In this document: piece after piece, positions 34,732 to 44,323 of the stretch | Layout: each line of letters starts with the position of its first letter | How positions within the stretch are numbered: the stretch's first letter is position 1 | DNA from: Hyphomicrobium sp. MC1 | GTDB lineage: Bacteria > Pseudomonadota > Alphaproteobacteria > Rhizobiales > Hyphomicrobiaceae | Assembly (NCBI RefSeq): GCF_000253295.1 | Contig: NC_015717.1 | Coordinates: 2,356,001 to 2,420,000 of the forward strand | Direction: 5' to 3' | Length of the DNA: 64,000 nucleotides | Position numbers and translations under genes: made by a program | The notes under the pieces: model-generated | Database searches by the model: none | Seen by the model: only the letters and a program-made list of their open reading frames with translations | What the model was told of the DNA's origin: nothing

Positions 34732-35421
34732 CTAAACGGCGGCCCCAGAAAGATGGCCGATGGCCGCGGTTATCGCCATCGCCAGCGCGCCCCAGAAGGT
34801 TACCCGCACGACGGCACGCCCAATATTCGCTCCGCCGGCCTGGGCTCCGATGGCGCCGAGAGCCGCGAGGCAGACAAGAGAGGCGACGGTGACTAACCAG
34901 GTCACGCGGCCTTCCGGCGAGAAAAGCGCCACCAGGACAGGAACTGCCGCCCCGACGGCGAAAGACACAGCCGATGCCAGCGCAGCCGTGATGGGGCGTG
35001 CCGTCGTCAACTCGGAAATGCCAAGTTCCTCTCGGGCATGGACCCCAAGCGCATCACGCGCCATCAGTTGCTGCGCGACTTGACGTGCGAGCGATGGCTC
35101 AACGCCGCGGGCGACGTAGATGTCGGTCAGTTCCTGAAGCTCAAAGTCCGGTTGATCGACGAGTTCTTTGCGCTCTCGGGCAAGGTCGGCATTTTCTGCG
35201 TCCCGTTGGGAGCTGACCGACACGTATTCACCGGCGGCCATGGAAAGCGCACCGGCGACGAGACCGGCGACGCCCGCGATGAGAATAGATTGCTGCGAGG
35301 AATCGGCCGAAGCGACACCCGCAATCAAGCTTGCGGTCGAGACAATGCCGTCGTTGGCGCCCAAGACCGCTGCGCGCAGCCAGCCGACGCGTTCTACAAC
35401 GTGCTGCTCGGTCGTCGCCAT
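34732..35421 (-). CDS. VIT/CCC1-family transporter
   Basis: A 229-residue vacuolar iron transporter-like protein with five likely helices. Motif GANDGIVSTASLIAGVASA (helix 1) and the AGEYVSVSSQRDAE segment are diagnostic of VIT1/CCC1; the cytoplasmic helical region carries the metal-binding Glu-rich part (ELQELTDIYVARG, ...AREELGIS). Metal ion (Fe or Mn) transport across the inner membrane is inferred. I start at 35421 after AGGTAAGAGAAAC. It follows the ParB-like gene by 20 bp on the same strand. Confidence 0.9.
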   Translation of the reverse strand: MATTEQHVVERVGWLRAAVLGANDGIVSTASLIAGVASADSSQQSILIAGVAGLVAGALSMAAGEYVSVSSQRDAENADLARERKELVDQPDFELQELTDIYVARGVEPSLARQVAQQLMARDALGVHAREELGISELTTARPITAALASAVSFAVGAAVPVLVALFSPEGRVTWLVTVASLVCLAALGAIGAQAGGANIGRAVVRVTFWGALAMAITAAIGHLSGAAV

Positions 35422-35441
35422 GTTTCTCTTACCTGCTAACG

Positions 35442-36089
35442 TTATGAGCGAGCATGAGGCCCGCACCAACCGGGAAGATACGATGCTTCGGGGCTTTTAG
35501 CGAACTGAAGTGCCTGCGTCAGCGCAGATTCGGGGTCGCTTTTGGCGATCTTGGCATCGACACGGCGGCGGAGTGCGTCGGCCCAAAGAAATTCGCTGAA
35601 TGGCGTTGCGTCCTTCGCGTAGCCACCCGCGAAGCGAAGTTCTCCCGCGAGGCTGCGATACGGATCGTCCACGAGTTCGGCTATCGACTTGGGAAGCTCC
35701 GTGCGCGTCTGGCGCTCGCCGCCGCTGTCGAACGGATGCATCCAGCCGCGATTGTCCATGAAGCGCCAGAACTCTTCTTTGTCGAGCGCACGAAGGTCGG
35801 CGACCGGCGAAATCAAAACCTGCTCGACGCCTTCGTCATGCAGTGCACGGCCTAGATGATGATGATCGATGACGTAGTAGCGGTTCTTCGGGCCGCGGAC
35901 GACGGGGATCATATGGCGACCGAGGAATGTGCCCGTCTTTGTCGGCGCGAGTTTCTTCCATTCGGCGCGTTTGCGCTCGACCTCGCGCATGCCGACCGTC
36001 ATCTGCGTCGGCCGTAGATCGGCAATGGCGATGGAATGCAGCAGCGGCTGCGGCGATCGCGGGTTTGGTTCTATCGATTGCTGGGCCAT
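35442..36089 (-). CDS. ParB-like nuclease-domain protein (ParBc_2 type)
   Basis: A 215-residue protein whose core (about residues 20-165) matches the ParB-like nuclease family PF08857: LRPTQMTVGMREVERKR, then a RYYVIDHHHLGRAL motif, and GWMHPFDSGG. In this branch the domain is not linked to chromosome segregation, and the biochemical role is unknown. The HHH cluster suggests metal or nucleotide binding. Start at 36089 after CGAGGATCGTCAG is preferred over 36113. The orphan ParA-like protein is 11 kb away, so no partnership is implied. Confidence 0.75.
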   Translation of the reverse strand: MAQQSIEPNPRSPQPLLHSIAIADLRPTQMTVGMREVERKRAEWKKLAPTKTGTFLGRHMIPVVRGPKNRYYVIDHHHLGRALHDEGVEQVLISPVADLRALDKEEFWRFMDNRGWMHPFDSGGERQTRTELPKSIAELVDDPYRSLAGELRFAGGYAKDATPFSEFLWADALRRRVDAKIAKSDPESALTQALQFAKSPEASYLPGWCGPHARS

Positions 36090-36200
36090 CTGACGATCCT
36101 CGGAGGTCGGCATTCTAACGTCGCAACAGTCGTAGCGGAATTCGAACCGTTCGCGGACTTACCAAACTGTAAATGGTGGGAAGACCCCTCGGCCGGCGGC

Positions 36201-37517
36201 CTATCTGCCACTCCGCTCGGCGCGGAGTTTGGCCCAGTAATCGAGGCGTTTCTTGATTTCGCGTTCGAAGCCGCGCTCGGGCGGGTCGTAGTATTGCGGG
36301 CGCTTCTTGAAAGCGTCGGGGAAATAATTCTGCCCTGAGAATGCGTCCGGCTGATCGTGATCGTAGAGGTAGTCGGAGCCGTAGCCCTCCTCCTCCATCA
36401 GTTTGGTGGGCGCGTTCAGGATCGTCTTCGGCGGCGACAGCGAGCCGTGCTCTTTCGCAGCGCGCATCGCGGCCTTGTAGGCGACGTAGTTGGCGTTCGA
36501 TTTCGGCGCCGTCGCGACGTAAATAACGGCTTCGGCCAACGCAAGTTCGCCTTCCGGAGAGCCTAAGAAATCATAGGCGTCCTTGGCGGCATTCGCGACG
36601 ACAAGCGCCTGCGGATCGGCGAGGCCGATGTCTTCCACCGCCATCCGTACGATGCGACGCGCAAGGAACAAACGGTCCTCGCCACCGTCGAGCATCCGGC
36701 AGAAATAATAGAGCGCGGCGTCGGGATCGGAACCGCGCACGGCCTTATGCAGCGCAGAGATCAGGTTGTAATGACCTTCGCGCGACTTGTCGTAAAGCGG
36801 CGCGCGACGCTGCACGAGCTTGACGAGGGCTTCGCGCGTCAACGGTTTGCCCTTCGCTGGAACAGCAGCAAACACATCTTCGACGAGGTTCAAGATCGAT
36901 CGGCCGTCGCCGTCCGCCATGCCCTTCAGCGCGTCTCGGGCGTCATCATCGAGCGGTAGCGGCCGGCCGACCTCCTTCTCAGCGCGTTCCAAGATCGTTT
37001 CAAGGTTTTCGTCCGTCAGGCGATTGAGAACCAGCACGCTCGCGCGCGAAAGCACAGCGGCGTTGAGTTCGAACGACGGGTTCTCGGTCGTGGCGCCGAC
37101 GAGCGTGATCGTGCCGTCTTCCATGTAGGGCAGGAAACTGTCCTGCTGCGAACGGTTGAAGCGATGTATCTCATCGATGAAGAGCAGCGTGCCCTTGCCC
37201 TGCTCGCGCATGATCTTGGCGCGGTCGAAGGCTTTGCGCAGCTCGGCGACGCCCGAGAAGATGGCCGAGAGTTGCTCGAACACAAGGTTCGTTTCGCCCG
37301 CGAGCAGGCGCGCAATCGTCGTTTTGCCGGAGCCGGGCGGTCCCCAGAAAATAAGGCTCGGCACGCGGCCACTCTTCAGCATCCGCGTCAGCGTGCCTTC
37401 GGGTCCGACGATATGTTCCTGGCCGACGACTTCCGACAGCGTCTTGGGGCGCAGCCTATCGGCGAGCGGCCGAGGTGCGCTCTTTTCCAGTCCGGCAGCT
37501 TCGAAGAGATTGGTCAT
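36201..37517 (-). CDS. rarA: Replication-associated recombination protein A (RarA/MgsA)
   Basis: A 438-residue AAA+ ATPase of the clamp-loader clade that acts at stalled replication forks and binds SSB. Walker A is WGPPGSGKTT and Walker B LLFIDEIHRF; sensor 1 is GATTENPSFELN. The MgsA C-terminal tetramerisation domain includes RAPLYDKSREGHYNLISALHKAVRGSDPDAALYYF and the SPPKTILNAPTKLMEEEGYG region. Start at 37517 is set by the family's N-terminal MTNLFEAA and RPLADRLRP. Confidence 0.95.
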   Translation of the reverse strand: MTNLFEAAGLEKSAPRPLADRLRPKTLSEVVGQEHIVGPEGTLTRMLKSGRVPSLIFWGPPGSGKTTIARLLAGETNLVFEQLSAIFSGVAELRKAFDRAKIMREQGKGTLLFIDEIHRFNRSQQDSFLPYMEDGTITLVGATTENPSFELNAAVLSRASVLVLNRLTDENLETILERAEKEVGRPLPLDDDARDALKGMADGDGRSILNLVEDVFAAVPAKGKPLTREALVKLVQRRAPLYDKSREGHYNLISALHKAVRGSDPDAALYYFCRMLDGGEDRLFLARRIVRMAVEDIGLADPQALVVANAAKDAYDFLGSPEGELALAEAVIYVATAPKSNANYVAYKAAMRAAKEHGSLSPPKTILNAPTKLMEEEGYGSDYLYDHDQPDAFSGQNYFPDAFKKRPQYYDPPERGFEREIKKRLDYWAKLRAERSGR

Positions 37518-37565
37518 ACGCGCCTTATATAAGGCCGCGCGGCCGGCGTCCAAAGGCTCTTTTGC

Positions 37566-37652
37566 TGGCGCTTGGCAACACGCGTCCGCGCGCCGGCCGA
37601 GTGCTTTATTTGCGCCGAGCGACTCCGCTCCGCGGAGCCGGCCGCTAGGCGC
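37566..37652. repeat. Two adjacent two-tier hairpin elements (copies e1, e2)
   Basis: Copy e1 (about 37566-37607) reads GGCAACACGCGTCCGCGCG then GCCGGCCGAG. Copy e2 has an outer stem GCGCCGAGCG (37612-37621) with CGCTAGGCGC (37643-37652, 9 of 10) enclosing TCCGC-TCC-GCGGA and AGCCGGCC. They lie upstream of rarA and look like members of the same family as copies a-d and f. Confidence 0.6.
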
Positions 37653-37670
37653 GAACATTCGCTTCACCCA

Positions 37671-37762
37671 CCGTCATGCCGACGAAGGTCGGCACCCAGA
37701 CAAACCTCAACATAACGGCTGTCGCGGCTTGTCTGGATCCCGGCCTGCGCCGGGATGACGGC
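37671..37762. repeat. Alphaproteobacterial GTCAT...ATGAC intergenic repeat
   Basis: An imperfect 92-bp inverted repeat. CCGTCATGCC (37671-37680) on the left mirrors GGGATGACGG on the right, with inner arms CCGAC-GAA-GGTCGG and CCCGGC-CTGC-GCCGGG, and a nested CCAGACAA (37696-37703)/TTGTCTGG (37729-37736). Elements with this CGTCATGCCGACGAAGGTCGGCA form recur in Rhizobiales genomes, from memory. It is noncoding. Confidence 0.65.
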
Positions 37763-37788
37763 AGTTGGAGATGGGTCTCCGATTTTAG

Positions 37789-38442
37789 CTAATCGTTCCG
37801 TACAGCGACGTTGACCGTTTGTGGAGTGCCGGAGGTGGCGCCGGAGACGTCGCTGACTTCGACGTCGAAACGGGCCTGTGCCGCGTCCGAGCCATCGTGC
37901 GTGAAATAGACCATGCCGCGTTCGAGATCGGCCTGCGAGAACGTCGCCACGGCCTGCGCAGGATCGTTGGACAGGACGACGGAACCGCCCGACGCGTTCG
38001 AGATATGGAACGTCAGATTTTCGGGCCGGTCATCGGGATCGAGGGCGTTGAGGTCGGCCGTAGTGATGCGCACCGAACGGCCTTTCGTGACGGTCAGGTC
38101 GAGATCGCCGCCAAGGGTGGGCGGGATGTTACGGACATGTGCCGTGAGTTCGCCGCCCTCTTCCATCGACAAGCGGCCGTATTTGATCTTGCCAGCGGCG
38201 TGGCCGGTGCTCTTGATCTGAATGAGCTGCTGGACGCGGACGTCGCCCTGGATGGTGCCGCGGATTTCTGCGGTATCGGAATTGATGGTGCCGAAGAGCT
38301 TGCCACCTTCTTGCACGATGACCTCTGAGGCTGTGACGCCGCCTTCGACGTAGCCCCAGATTTCGACGCGCTGGCCGCTTTTGACCTCGCCTTTCAGGAC
38401 GGCGTCCTCGCCGATGATCAACACGCCACGGTTCTCGGACAT
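37789..38442 (-). CDS. Bactofilin fused to a CSPG/cadherin-like domain
   Basis: A 217-residue protein. Residues 1-110 form a bactofilin beta-solenoid (VLIIGEDAVLKGEVKSGQRVEIWGYVEGG..., LFGTINSDTAEIRGTIQGDV), the polymer-forming cytoskeletal element that assembles without nucleotides. After a DLTVT linker, residues 112-217 read like a CSPG/NG2-type repeat (LNALDPDDRPENLTFHIS, FSQADLERGMVYFTHDGSDAA..FDVEVSD). I know no common bactofilin with this extension, and the second domain is normally extracellular. There is no signal peptide. GGAG lies near the ATG, directly beside a hairpin. Confidence 0.75.
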   Translation of the reverse strand: MSENRGVLIIGEDAVLKGEVKSGQRVEIWGYVEGGVTASEVIVQEGGKLFGTINSDTAEIRGTIQGDVRVQQLIQIKSTGHAAGKIKYGRLSMEEGGELTAHVRNIPPTLGGDLDLTVTKGRSVRITTADLNALDPDDRPENLTFHISNASGGSVVLSNDPAQAVATFSQADLERGMVYFTHDGSDAAQARFDVEVSDVSGATSGTPQTVNVAVRND

Positions 38443-38453
38443 CGGCTCACTCC

Positions 38454-38496
38454 GTTACGCCTACTGGGCGCGACCGCGGAGGTCGCGAGGCGTAAC
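38454..38496 (-). promoter_or_regulatory. Perfect two-stem hairpin in the bactofilin leader
   Basis: GTTACGCCT (38454-38462) pairs perfectly with AGGCGTAAC (38488-38496); inside is GCGACC-GCGGA-GGTCGC (38470-38486). On the transcript the hairpin ends a few bases before the GGAG ribosome-binding site, so it could influence translation. It also resembles the two-tier repeat family. Confidence 0.5.
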
Positions 38497-38566
38497 CTCG
38501 GCCATGATTTTGTCAGCTTCTCGACAGTTGCGCGGCAATCGAGGTTAACACCCAGGGCTGCGATCC

Positions 38567-40000
<1,434 letters not shown>

Positions 40001-40103
40001 CGATCAGCTCTTCGCGATGGGTCTTGCAAGACCGTCCCATAGTTGATGCTCGACCGTCTCCGGCGAGACGAATCCGATCGCAGAGATAAGGTCTGGGGTG
40101 CGG

Positions 40104-41132
40104 TCAGATCAACCTAAGGTCTCGTAATGATCGCACCGCGGCGACGACGGCGTCGTCGGCGTTACGGAGCGTAAGGCCCAGTTCTGCCTTCACTTTGGCG
40201 TTGGTGTAGTCTTTCTTTTCGCCAAGCTCGGGCAGAACGGTCCGCAACTTCCTGTCGAATATGGCAGCTGTTCGCACGGCAAAGTCGGGAAGCTCGAATT
40301 TCGGCACCTTGGACGCGAGATCCGGCAGTTCGCGCGCCATGATGCGGCCCAGCTCATAAAGGCTCAAGCGCCCCTCGCCGACCAGATAGCGGTTGCCGCC
40401 GACGCCGGGGCGTACTGCCGCTTCCGCGTGCGCTGCGGCGATGTCGCGCACATCCGTCACGGGAAAGCTTATGCTCGGAGCTGCCGGATAGGTCCCCTTC
40501 GCCATGATGCGATAAAGCTCGTGCGAGGTCGAAAGATCGGCATCGACGGCCGGGCCTTGCACGAAACTCGGATTGATGGCGATCAGCTCGGGGGCACCGT
40601 GTGTCGACTCGATGAAGTCCCACGCGGCCTTTTCGGCGATGGTTTTCGATTTGACGTAGGGCGTCAGATCGGGGCGCGTTTCGTCGCTGTAATCCTGCTC
40701 GGAATAGATGTGCCCCGCCGACACGCCGCTGGGATAGAAGATCGCCACTGTGGATGACGTCAGCACCACGCGCGTGACGGCGGCTTTCGTCGCGGAGCGG
40801 AGAACGCGCAGCGTGCCATCGAGCGCGGGCAAGATCACGTCGTCGGGATCGTCCGGCTGCGAAATCGGAAACGGCGAAGCCGTATGAACGACGGCATCGG
40901 CGCCAGCGATGGCGTCGTCCCAGCCGGCATCGCTAGTCAGGTCGGCGACAGCAAACGACAGCTTCGAAGCGTCAGCGCCGAGGCGTGTCACCGCCGCGCG
41001 AACGCCGTCCGCCTTGCCCATGTTTCTCAGCGTGCCGCGAACACTGTGTCCACGACGGAGAAACTCGGCAATCGTGTACTTGGCGACAAGGCCGGTTGCG
41101 CCGGTCACGACAACCTGAGAATCCGAAGGCAT
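40104..41132 (-). CDS. NAD-dependent epimerase/dehydratase (DFR-like SDR)
   Basis: A 342-residue extended SDR: Rossmann TGATGLVAKYTIAEFLRRGHSVRGTLRN (10-37), then VVHTASPF (about 83-90), the catalytic Ser in VLTSSTVAIFYP and YVKSKTIAEKAAWDF (YxxxK). The fold and the PFP... pattern match dihydroflavonol-4-reductase-like/cinnamoyl-CoA reductase-like proteins, usually acting on aldehydes or ketones in bacteria. The frame extends to 41216, but 41132 starts at MPSDSQVVVTGATG, consistent with the family. Substrate unknown. Confidence 0.88.
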   Translation of the reverse strand: MPSDSQVVVTGATGLVAKYTIAEFLRRGHSVRGTLRNMGKADGVRAAVTRLGADASKLSFAVADLTSDAGWDDAIAGADAVVHTASPFPISQPDDPDDVILPALDGTLRVLRSATKAAVTRVVLTSSTVAIFYPSGVSAGHIYSEQDYSDETRPDLTPYVKSKTIAEKAAWDFIESTHGAPELIAINPSFVQGPAVDADLSTSHELYRIMAKGTYPAAPSISFPVTDVRDIAAAHAEAAVRPGVGGNRYLVGEGRLSLYELGRIMARELPDLASKVPKFELPDFAVRTAAIFDRKLRTVLPELGEKKDYTNAKVKAELGLTLRNADDAVVAAVRSLRDLRLI

Positions 41133-41391
41133 GGACGCACCAACCGTTTCAAAGGCGGCACGCGCCTCGCGCACCGGATAGAGGCGATAGTCGGGCAGAA
41201 TGCGCCCGGATGGCAACGTCAGATCGACGATAAAATGGTGTCTGCGGGGCTCGCGTCACACACGTGTAATGCAGATGAGCGACAACCTTGGCGAAAGAGC
41301 TGGAGGGGGCATCGCAATTTCTCGATGTGCCGAGCCTGCAGGATTTAATCCCGCTCCTACGCACGCTTACACATCATATCGCCCCCAAAGC
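41133..41391. other. Intergenic region upstream of the DFR-like gene
   Basis: About 260 bases upstream of the reductase, down to the bidirectional terminator. It must hold the reductase promoter. No repeat of note; the frames that cross it are not coding-like. Confidence 0.35.
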
Positions 41392-41426
41392 AAAACCCCG
41401 GCGCAGCTCTCAGCGCCGGGGTTTTT
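41392..41426. terminator. Bidirectional terminator closing the ribosomal block
   Basis: CCCCGGCGC (41396-41404) and GCGCCGGGG (41413-41421) form a perfect 9-bp stem with an 8-base loop, flanked by AAAA on one side and TTTTT on the other. It lies about 115 bp beyond the rplQ stop and works on paper in both directions. Confidence 0.85.
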
Positions 41427-41540
41427 GATTTTGGCTGCCAATCTGACGAGCCATCAACGTCATCGCTTAAGAGCCACAAACGCAAATGGCCGGGGCAAGC
41501 CCGGCCATAGCAAATTCATGCTGGTCGCTTCGAGCGCGAG

Positions 41541-41966
41541 TTAGCTCTGGGCCTGCTCGGCGAGCATGGCTTCGTGGCGGGCCTTGTCCTCGGCGCCCTT
41601 CACGCTCTCGTCGCGATCGACGAGTTCGATGACGGCGCGCGGCGAGTTATCGCCATACCGGAAGCCGGCTTTCAGAACGCGCGTGTAGCCGCCGTTGCGG
41701 TCCTTGTAGCGTGCGGCGAGAACGTCGAAGAGCTTCTTGACCATGTCTTCGTCACGCAGGCGCGCGATAGCCAGACGGCGCGAGTTCAAGTCACCGCGCT
41801 TTGCGAGCGTGATGTACTTATCGACGACGCGCTTCAGGTCTTTCGCCTTCGGCAGCGTGGTGACGATCTGTTCGTGTTTGATGAGGGCAGCCGCCATGTT
41901 CGAGAACATTGCCTGGCGGTGACCAACGTGGCGGCCAAAGCGGCGGCCGAGCTTCTTGTGTCGCAT
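41541..41966 (-). CDS. rplQ: 50S ribosomal protein L17
   Basis: A 141-residue L17, last gene of the alpha operon. The N-terminal MRHKKLGRRFGRHVGHRQAM is typical, as are the KTTLPKAKDLKRVVDKYITLAK-like stretch and the GGYTRVLKAGFRYGD segment. Compared with the about 120 residues of E. coli L17, it has a short acidic/basic C-terminal tail, common in alphaproteobacteria. The frame extends to 41996, but the standard start is at 41966. It follows rpoA with a 160-bp gap that contains two hairpins. Confidence 0.95.
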   Translation of the reverse strand: MRHKKLGRRFGRHVGHRQAMFSNMAAALIKHEQIVTTLPKAKDLKRVVDKYITLAKRGDLNSRRLAIARLRDEDMVKKLFDVLAARYKDRNGGYTRVLKAGFRYGDNSPRAVIELVDRDESVKGAEDKARHEAMLAEQAQS

Positions 41967-42060
41967 CGTATCTTCATCCTTACATTGTGAAAGCAACCGT
42001 CAGCGGATTGCTGTCCGGTCTGAGCGCGGGAGTTTCTGTGGCCTCACCTTCGCCCATAGG

Positions 42061-42118
42061 ACCCGGTGCTCTCTGAGCTATCCGGGTACTCGGCCGGCCC
42101 ACGAACCGCGGGCCAGCC
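42061..42118 (-). repeat. Two hairpins between rpoA and rplQ
   Basis: ACCCGG/CCGGGT (42061-42066 with 42082-42087) and GGCCGGCCC/GGGCCAGCC (42092-42100 with 42110-42118, 8 of 9). The second shares the GGCCGGCC half with the two-tier family. They may attenuate rplQ or simply be dispersed repeats. Confidence 0.45.
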
Positions 42119-42125
42119 GGAATTC

Positions 42126-43148
42126 TTAGTACTGGTCTTCGAAACGCTTCGCCAGCTCGTCGATGTTGTCCGGCGGCCAGTTCGGAACTTCCATGCCGAG
42201 ATGGAGACCCATCGTGGCGAGGACTTCCTTGATCTCGTTGAGCGACTTGCGGCCGAAGTTCGGCGTGCGCAGCATCTCGGCTTCCGTCTTCTGGATCAGG
42301 TCGCCGATGTAGACGATGTTGTCGTTCTTCAGGCAGTTCGCAGAGCGGACCGAAAGCTCGAGCTCGTCGACCTTCTTGAGAAGCGCGGCGTTGAAGGCGA
42401 GCTCCGGATGGCGCTGCTCTTCCTGGGCCTTCTTCGGCTCTTCGAAGTTGATGAAGACCGCGAGCTGGTCCTGCAGGATGCGGGCAGCAAGCGCGACGGC
42501 ATCTTCCGGGCGGACCGAGCCGTCGGTTTCAACGACCATCGTCAGCTTGTCGTAGTCGAGGATCTGGCCTTCGCGGGTGTTCTCAACCTTGTAGGAGACC
42601 TTCTTGACCGGCGAATAGAGGCTGTCGACCGGGATCAGGCCGATCGGCGCATCTTCCGGACGGTTGCGGTCAGACGCGACGTAGCCCTTGCCGATGTCGG
42701 CGGTGAACTCCATGCGGATCGCGGCGCCCTGGTCGAGGTGGCAGATCACGTGGTCGGGGTTCAGGACTTCGACTTCGGACGACATTTCGATGTCGCCTGC
42801 GGTGACGGGGCCGGCACCTTCCTTCTTGAGCACCATGCGCTTCACGCCTTCCGAATGGATGCGGAGCGCAATTTCCTTGATGTTCAGGATGATGTTCGTC
42901 ACGTCTTCGCGGACGCCGGGGACCGACGAGAACTCATGCAGCACGCCATCAATCTGCACGGTCTTGATCGCAGCGCCCTGAAGCGACGAAAGCAGCACGC
43001 GGCGCAGCGCGTTGCCGAGCGTCATGCCGAAGCCGCGCTCAAGCGGCTCAGCGACGACGGTCGCGATGCGCGAACGATCGCGGCCGGTCTGAATTTCAAG
43101 CTTCGACGGCTTGATCAGGTCTTGCCAGTTCTTCTGGAGAACGTTCAC
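42126..43148 (-). CDS. rpoA: DNA-directed RNA polymerase subunit alpha
   Basis: A 340-residue alpha subunit that nucleates core polymerase assembly. The N-terminal dimerisation domain (to about 235) starts MNVLQKNWQDLIKPSKLEI and carries ERGFGMTLGNALRRVLLSSL. After the linker, the C-terminal domain (about 255-330) has the LRTPNFGRKSLNEIKEVL helix-hairpin-helix that binds UP elements and activators. Length is normal. Organised after rpsK in the usual alpha-operon order. Confidence 0.98.
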   Translation of the reverse strand: MNVLQKNWQDLIKPSKLEIQTGRDRSRIATVVAEPLERGFGMTLGNALRRVLLSSLQGAAIKTVQIDGVLHEFSSVPGVREDVTNIILNIKEIALRIHSEGVKRMVLKKEGAGPVTAGDIEMSSEVEVLNPDHVICHLDQGAAIRMEFTADIGKGYVASDRNRPEDAPIGLIPVDSLYSPVKKVSYKVENTREGQILDYDKLTMVVETDGSVRPEDAVALAARILQDQLAVFINFEEPKKAQEEQRHPELAFNAALLKKVDELELSVRSANCLKNDNIVYIGDLIQKTEAEMLRTPNFGRKSLNEIKEVLATMGLHLGMEVPNWPPDNIDELAKRFEDQY

Positions 43149-43257
43149 GAGATACCTCGTTTAGTTTGGCGCGGACGGGGGAGCGGGCCGCGGAATCTCT
43201 TGAGCAGTGCATGCATCGCCGCGCGCCGGACGAGCGGCGCGCTGGCAGAATTTCGTA

Positions 43258-43656
43258 TTAGACGCGACGGCGCTTGCGCGGACGGCAGCCGTTGTGCGGG
43301 ATCGGCGTCACGTCGCGGATCGAGGTGATCTGGAAGCCAACAGCCTGGAGCGCGCGGAGTGCCGATTCACGACCCGAGCCCGGACCACAGACTTCGACTT
43401 CGAGCACCTTCATGCCGTGCTCCTGGGCCTTCTTGCCGGCATCTTCGGCGGCGATCTGAGCAGCGTAGGGCGTCGACTTGCGCGAACCCTTGAAGCCCTT
43501 CGTGCCCGAAGACGACCAGGCGATCGTGTTGCCCTGCGCGTCGGTGATCGTGATCATGGTGTTGTTGAACGACGCGTTGACGTGCGCGACGCCCGACGTG
43601 ATGTTCTTCTTCTCGCGCTTTTTGACTTTGCCGCGCGCTGCTGCTTCCTTGGCCAT
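43258..43656 (-). CDS. rpsK: 30S ribosomal protein S11
   Basis: A 132-residue S11 of the small-subunit platform, which binds 16S rRNA near the E site with S7 and S18. GVAHVNASFNNTMITITDAQGN, the conserved KGFKGSRKSTPYAAQ and the Arg-rich C-terminus HNGCRPRKRRRV are all present. The open frame extends to 43680, but MAKEAAARGKVKKREKKN at 43656 is the usual start. Between rpsK and rpoA is a GC-rich spacer of about 110 bp. Confidence 0.97.
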   Translation of the reverse strand: MAKEAAARGKVKKREKKNITSGVAHVNASFNNTMITITDAQGNTIAWSSSGTKGFKGSRKSTPYAAQIAAEDAGKKAQEHGMKVLEVEVCGPGSGRESALRALQAVGFQITSIRDVTPIPHNGCRPRKRRRV

Positions 43657-43757
43657 TACCGTCGTTGCTCCATGCCTCAACCGATGAGGCTAAAAACGTT
43701 GCGCGCGCCGGAGATCTTAAAAAACCAGACCGGCGCGCAGAAATTTGCGGTGACGAA

Positions 43758-44135
43758 CTACCTCGTCGCCTTCTTCTTACCGGCGATCGGAACAGCCTTG
43801 CCCTTGCGGGTGCGGGCGTTCGTGTGCGTGCGCTGACCGCGAACGGGGAGGCCCTTGCGGTGACGAAGACCGCGGTAGCAACCGAGGTCCATCAGGCGCT
43901 TGATGTTGGTCTGAACTTCGCGGCGGAGATCGCCTTCGACCGTGTAATCGCGGTCGATGGTTTCACGGATCTGCAGGACCTCAGCGTCGGTCAGCTGATT
44001 GACGCGGCGCTCCGGCGGGATGCTGCACTTCTCACAAATCTCTTTCGAGAATTTGGGGCCAATGCCATGAATATAACGCAGCGCGATTTCAACGCGCTTG
44101 CCTGTCGGAATGTTGACGCCTGCGATGCGGGCCAC
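43758..44135 (-). CDS. rpsM: 30S ribosomal protein S13
   Basis: A 125-residue S13, a head protein that contacts tRNA and the 50S subunit. The sequence MARIAGVNIPTGKRVEIALRYIHGIGPKFSKEIC is canonical, and the C-terminal RGLRHRKGLPVRGQRTHTNARTRKGK includes the tRNA-contacting tail. It opens the alpha operon, separated by 188 bp from adk upstream, in which a promoter could lie. Confidence 0.97.
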   Translation of the reverse strand: MARIAGVNIPTGKRVEIALRYIHGIGPKFSKEICEKCSIPPERRVNQLTDAEVLQIRETIDRDYTVEGDLRREVQTNIKRLMDLGCYRGLRHRKGLPVRGQRTHTNARTRKGKAVPIAGKKKATR

Positions 44136-44323
44136 TTCAGTCTCCTGCCTTTAAATCTCGTGTCGAATTAACGATGCCGTATTCGATATTTCTCAAGTGC
44201 CAAAAGGCGCAACGACCGCAGAACCGGGGGTTCAAGCCCTGGTCGGATCAAGTTGAGCCCTAGAAGAAAGTTGCGTGTTCTACCTCGGGTCTTCCCTTCC
44301 GTCAATGCGTGCTTTTTTCTTTG
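44136..44323 (-). other. Spacer between adk and rpsM
   Basis: About 190 bases between adk and rpsM. It is less GC-rich than the genes and probably contains leader or promoter signals for the alpha operon. I found no clear -35/-10 pair or strong hairpin. Confidence 0.3.

Noticed and set aside
35442..36089. ParA-ParB partition system with the ParA-like gene at 23882
   Set aside because: The two genes are over 11 kb apart, in different orientations, and the ParB-like protein is of the nuclease type without a parS-binding HTH.
42066..43328. 420-codon plus-strand frame opposite rpoA
   Set aside because: Covers the conserved rpoA gene; shadow composition and no motif.
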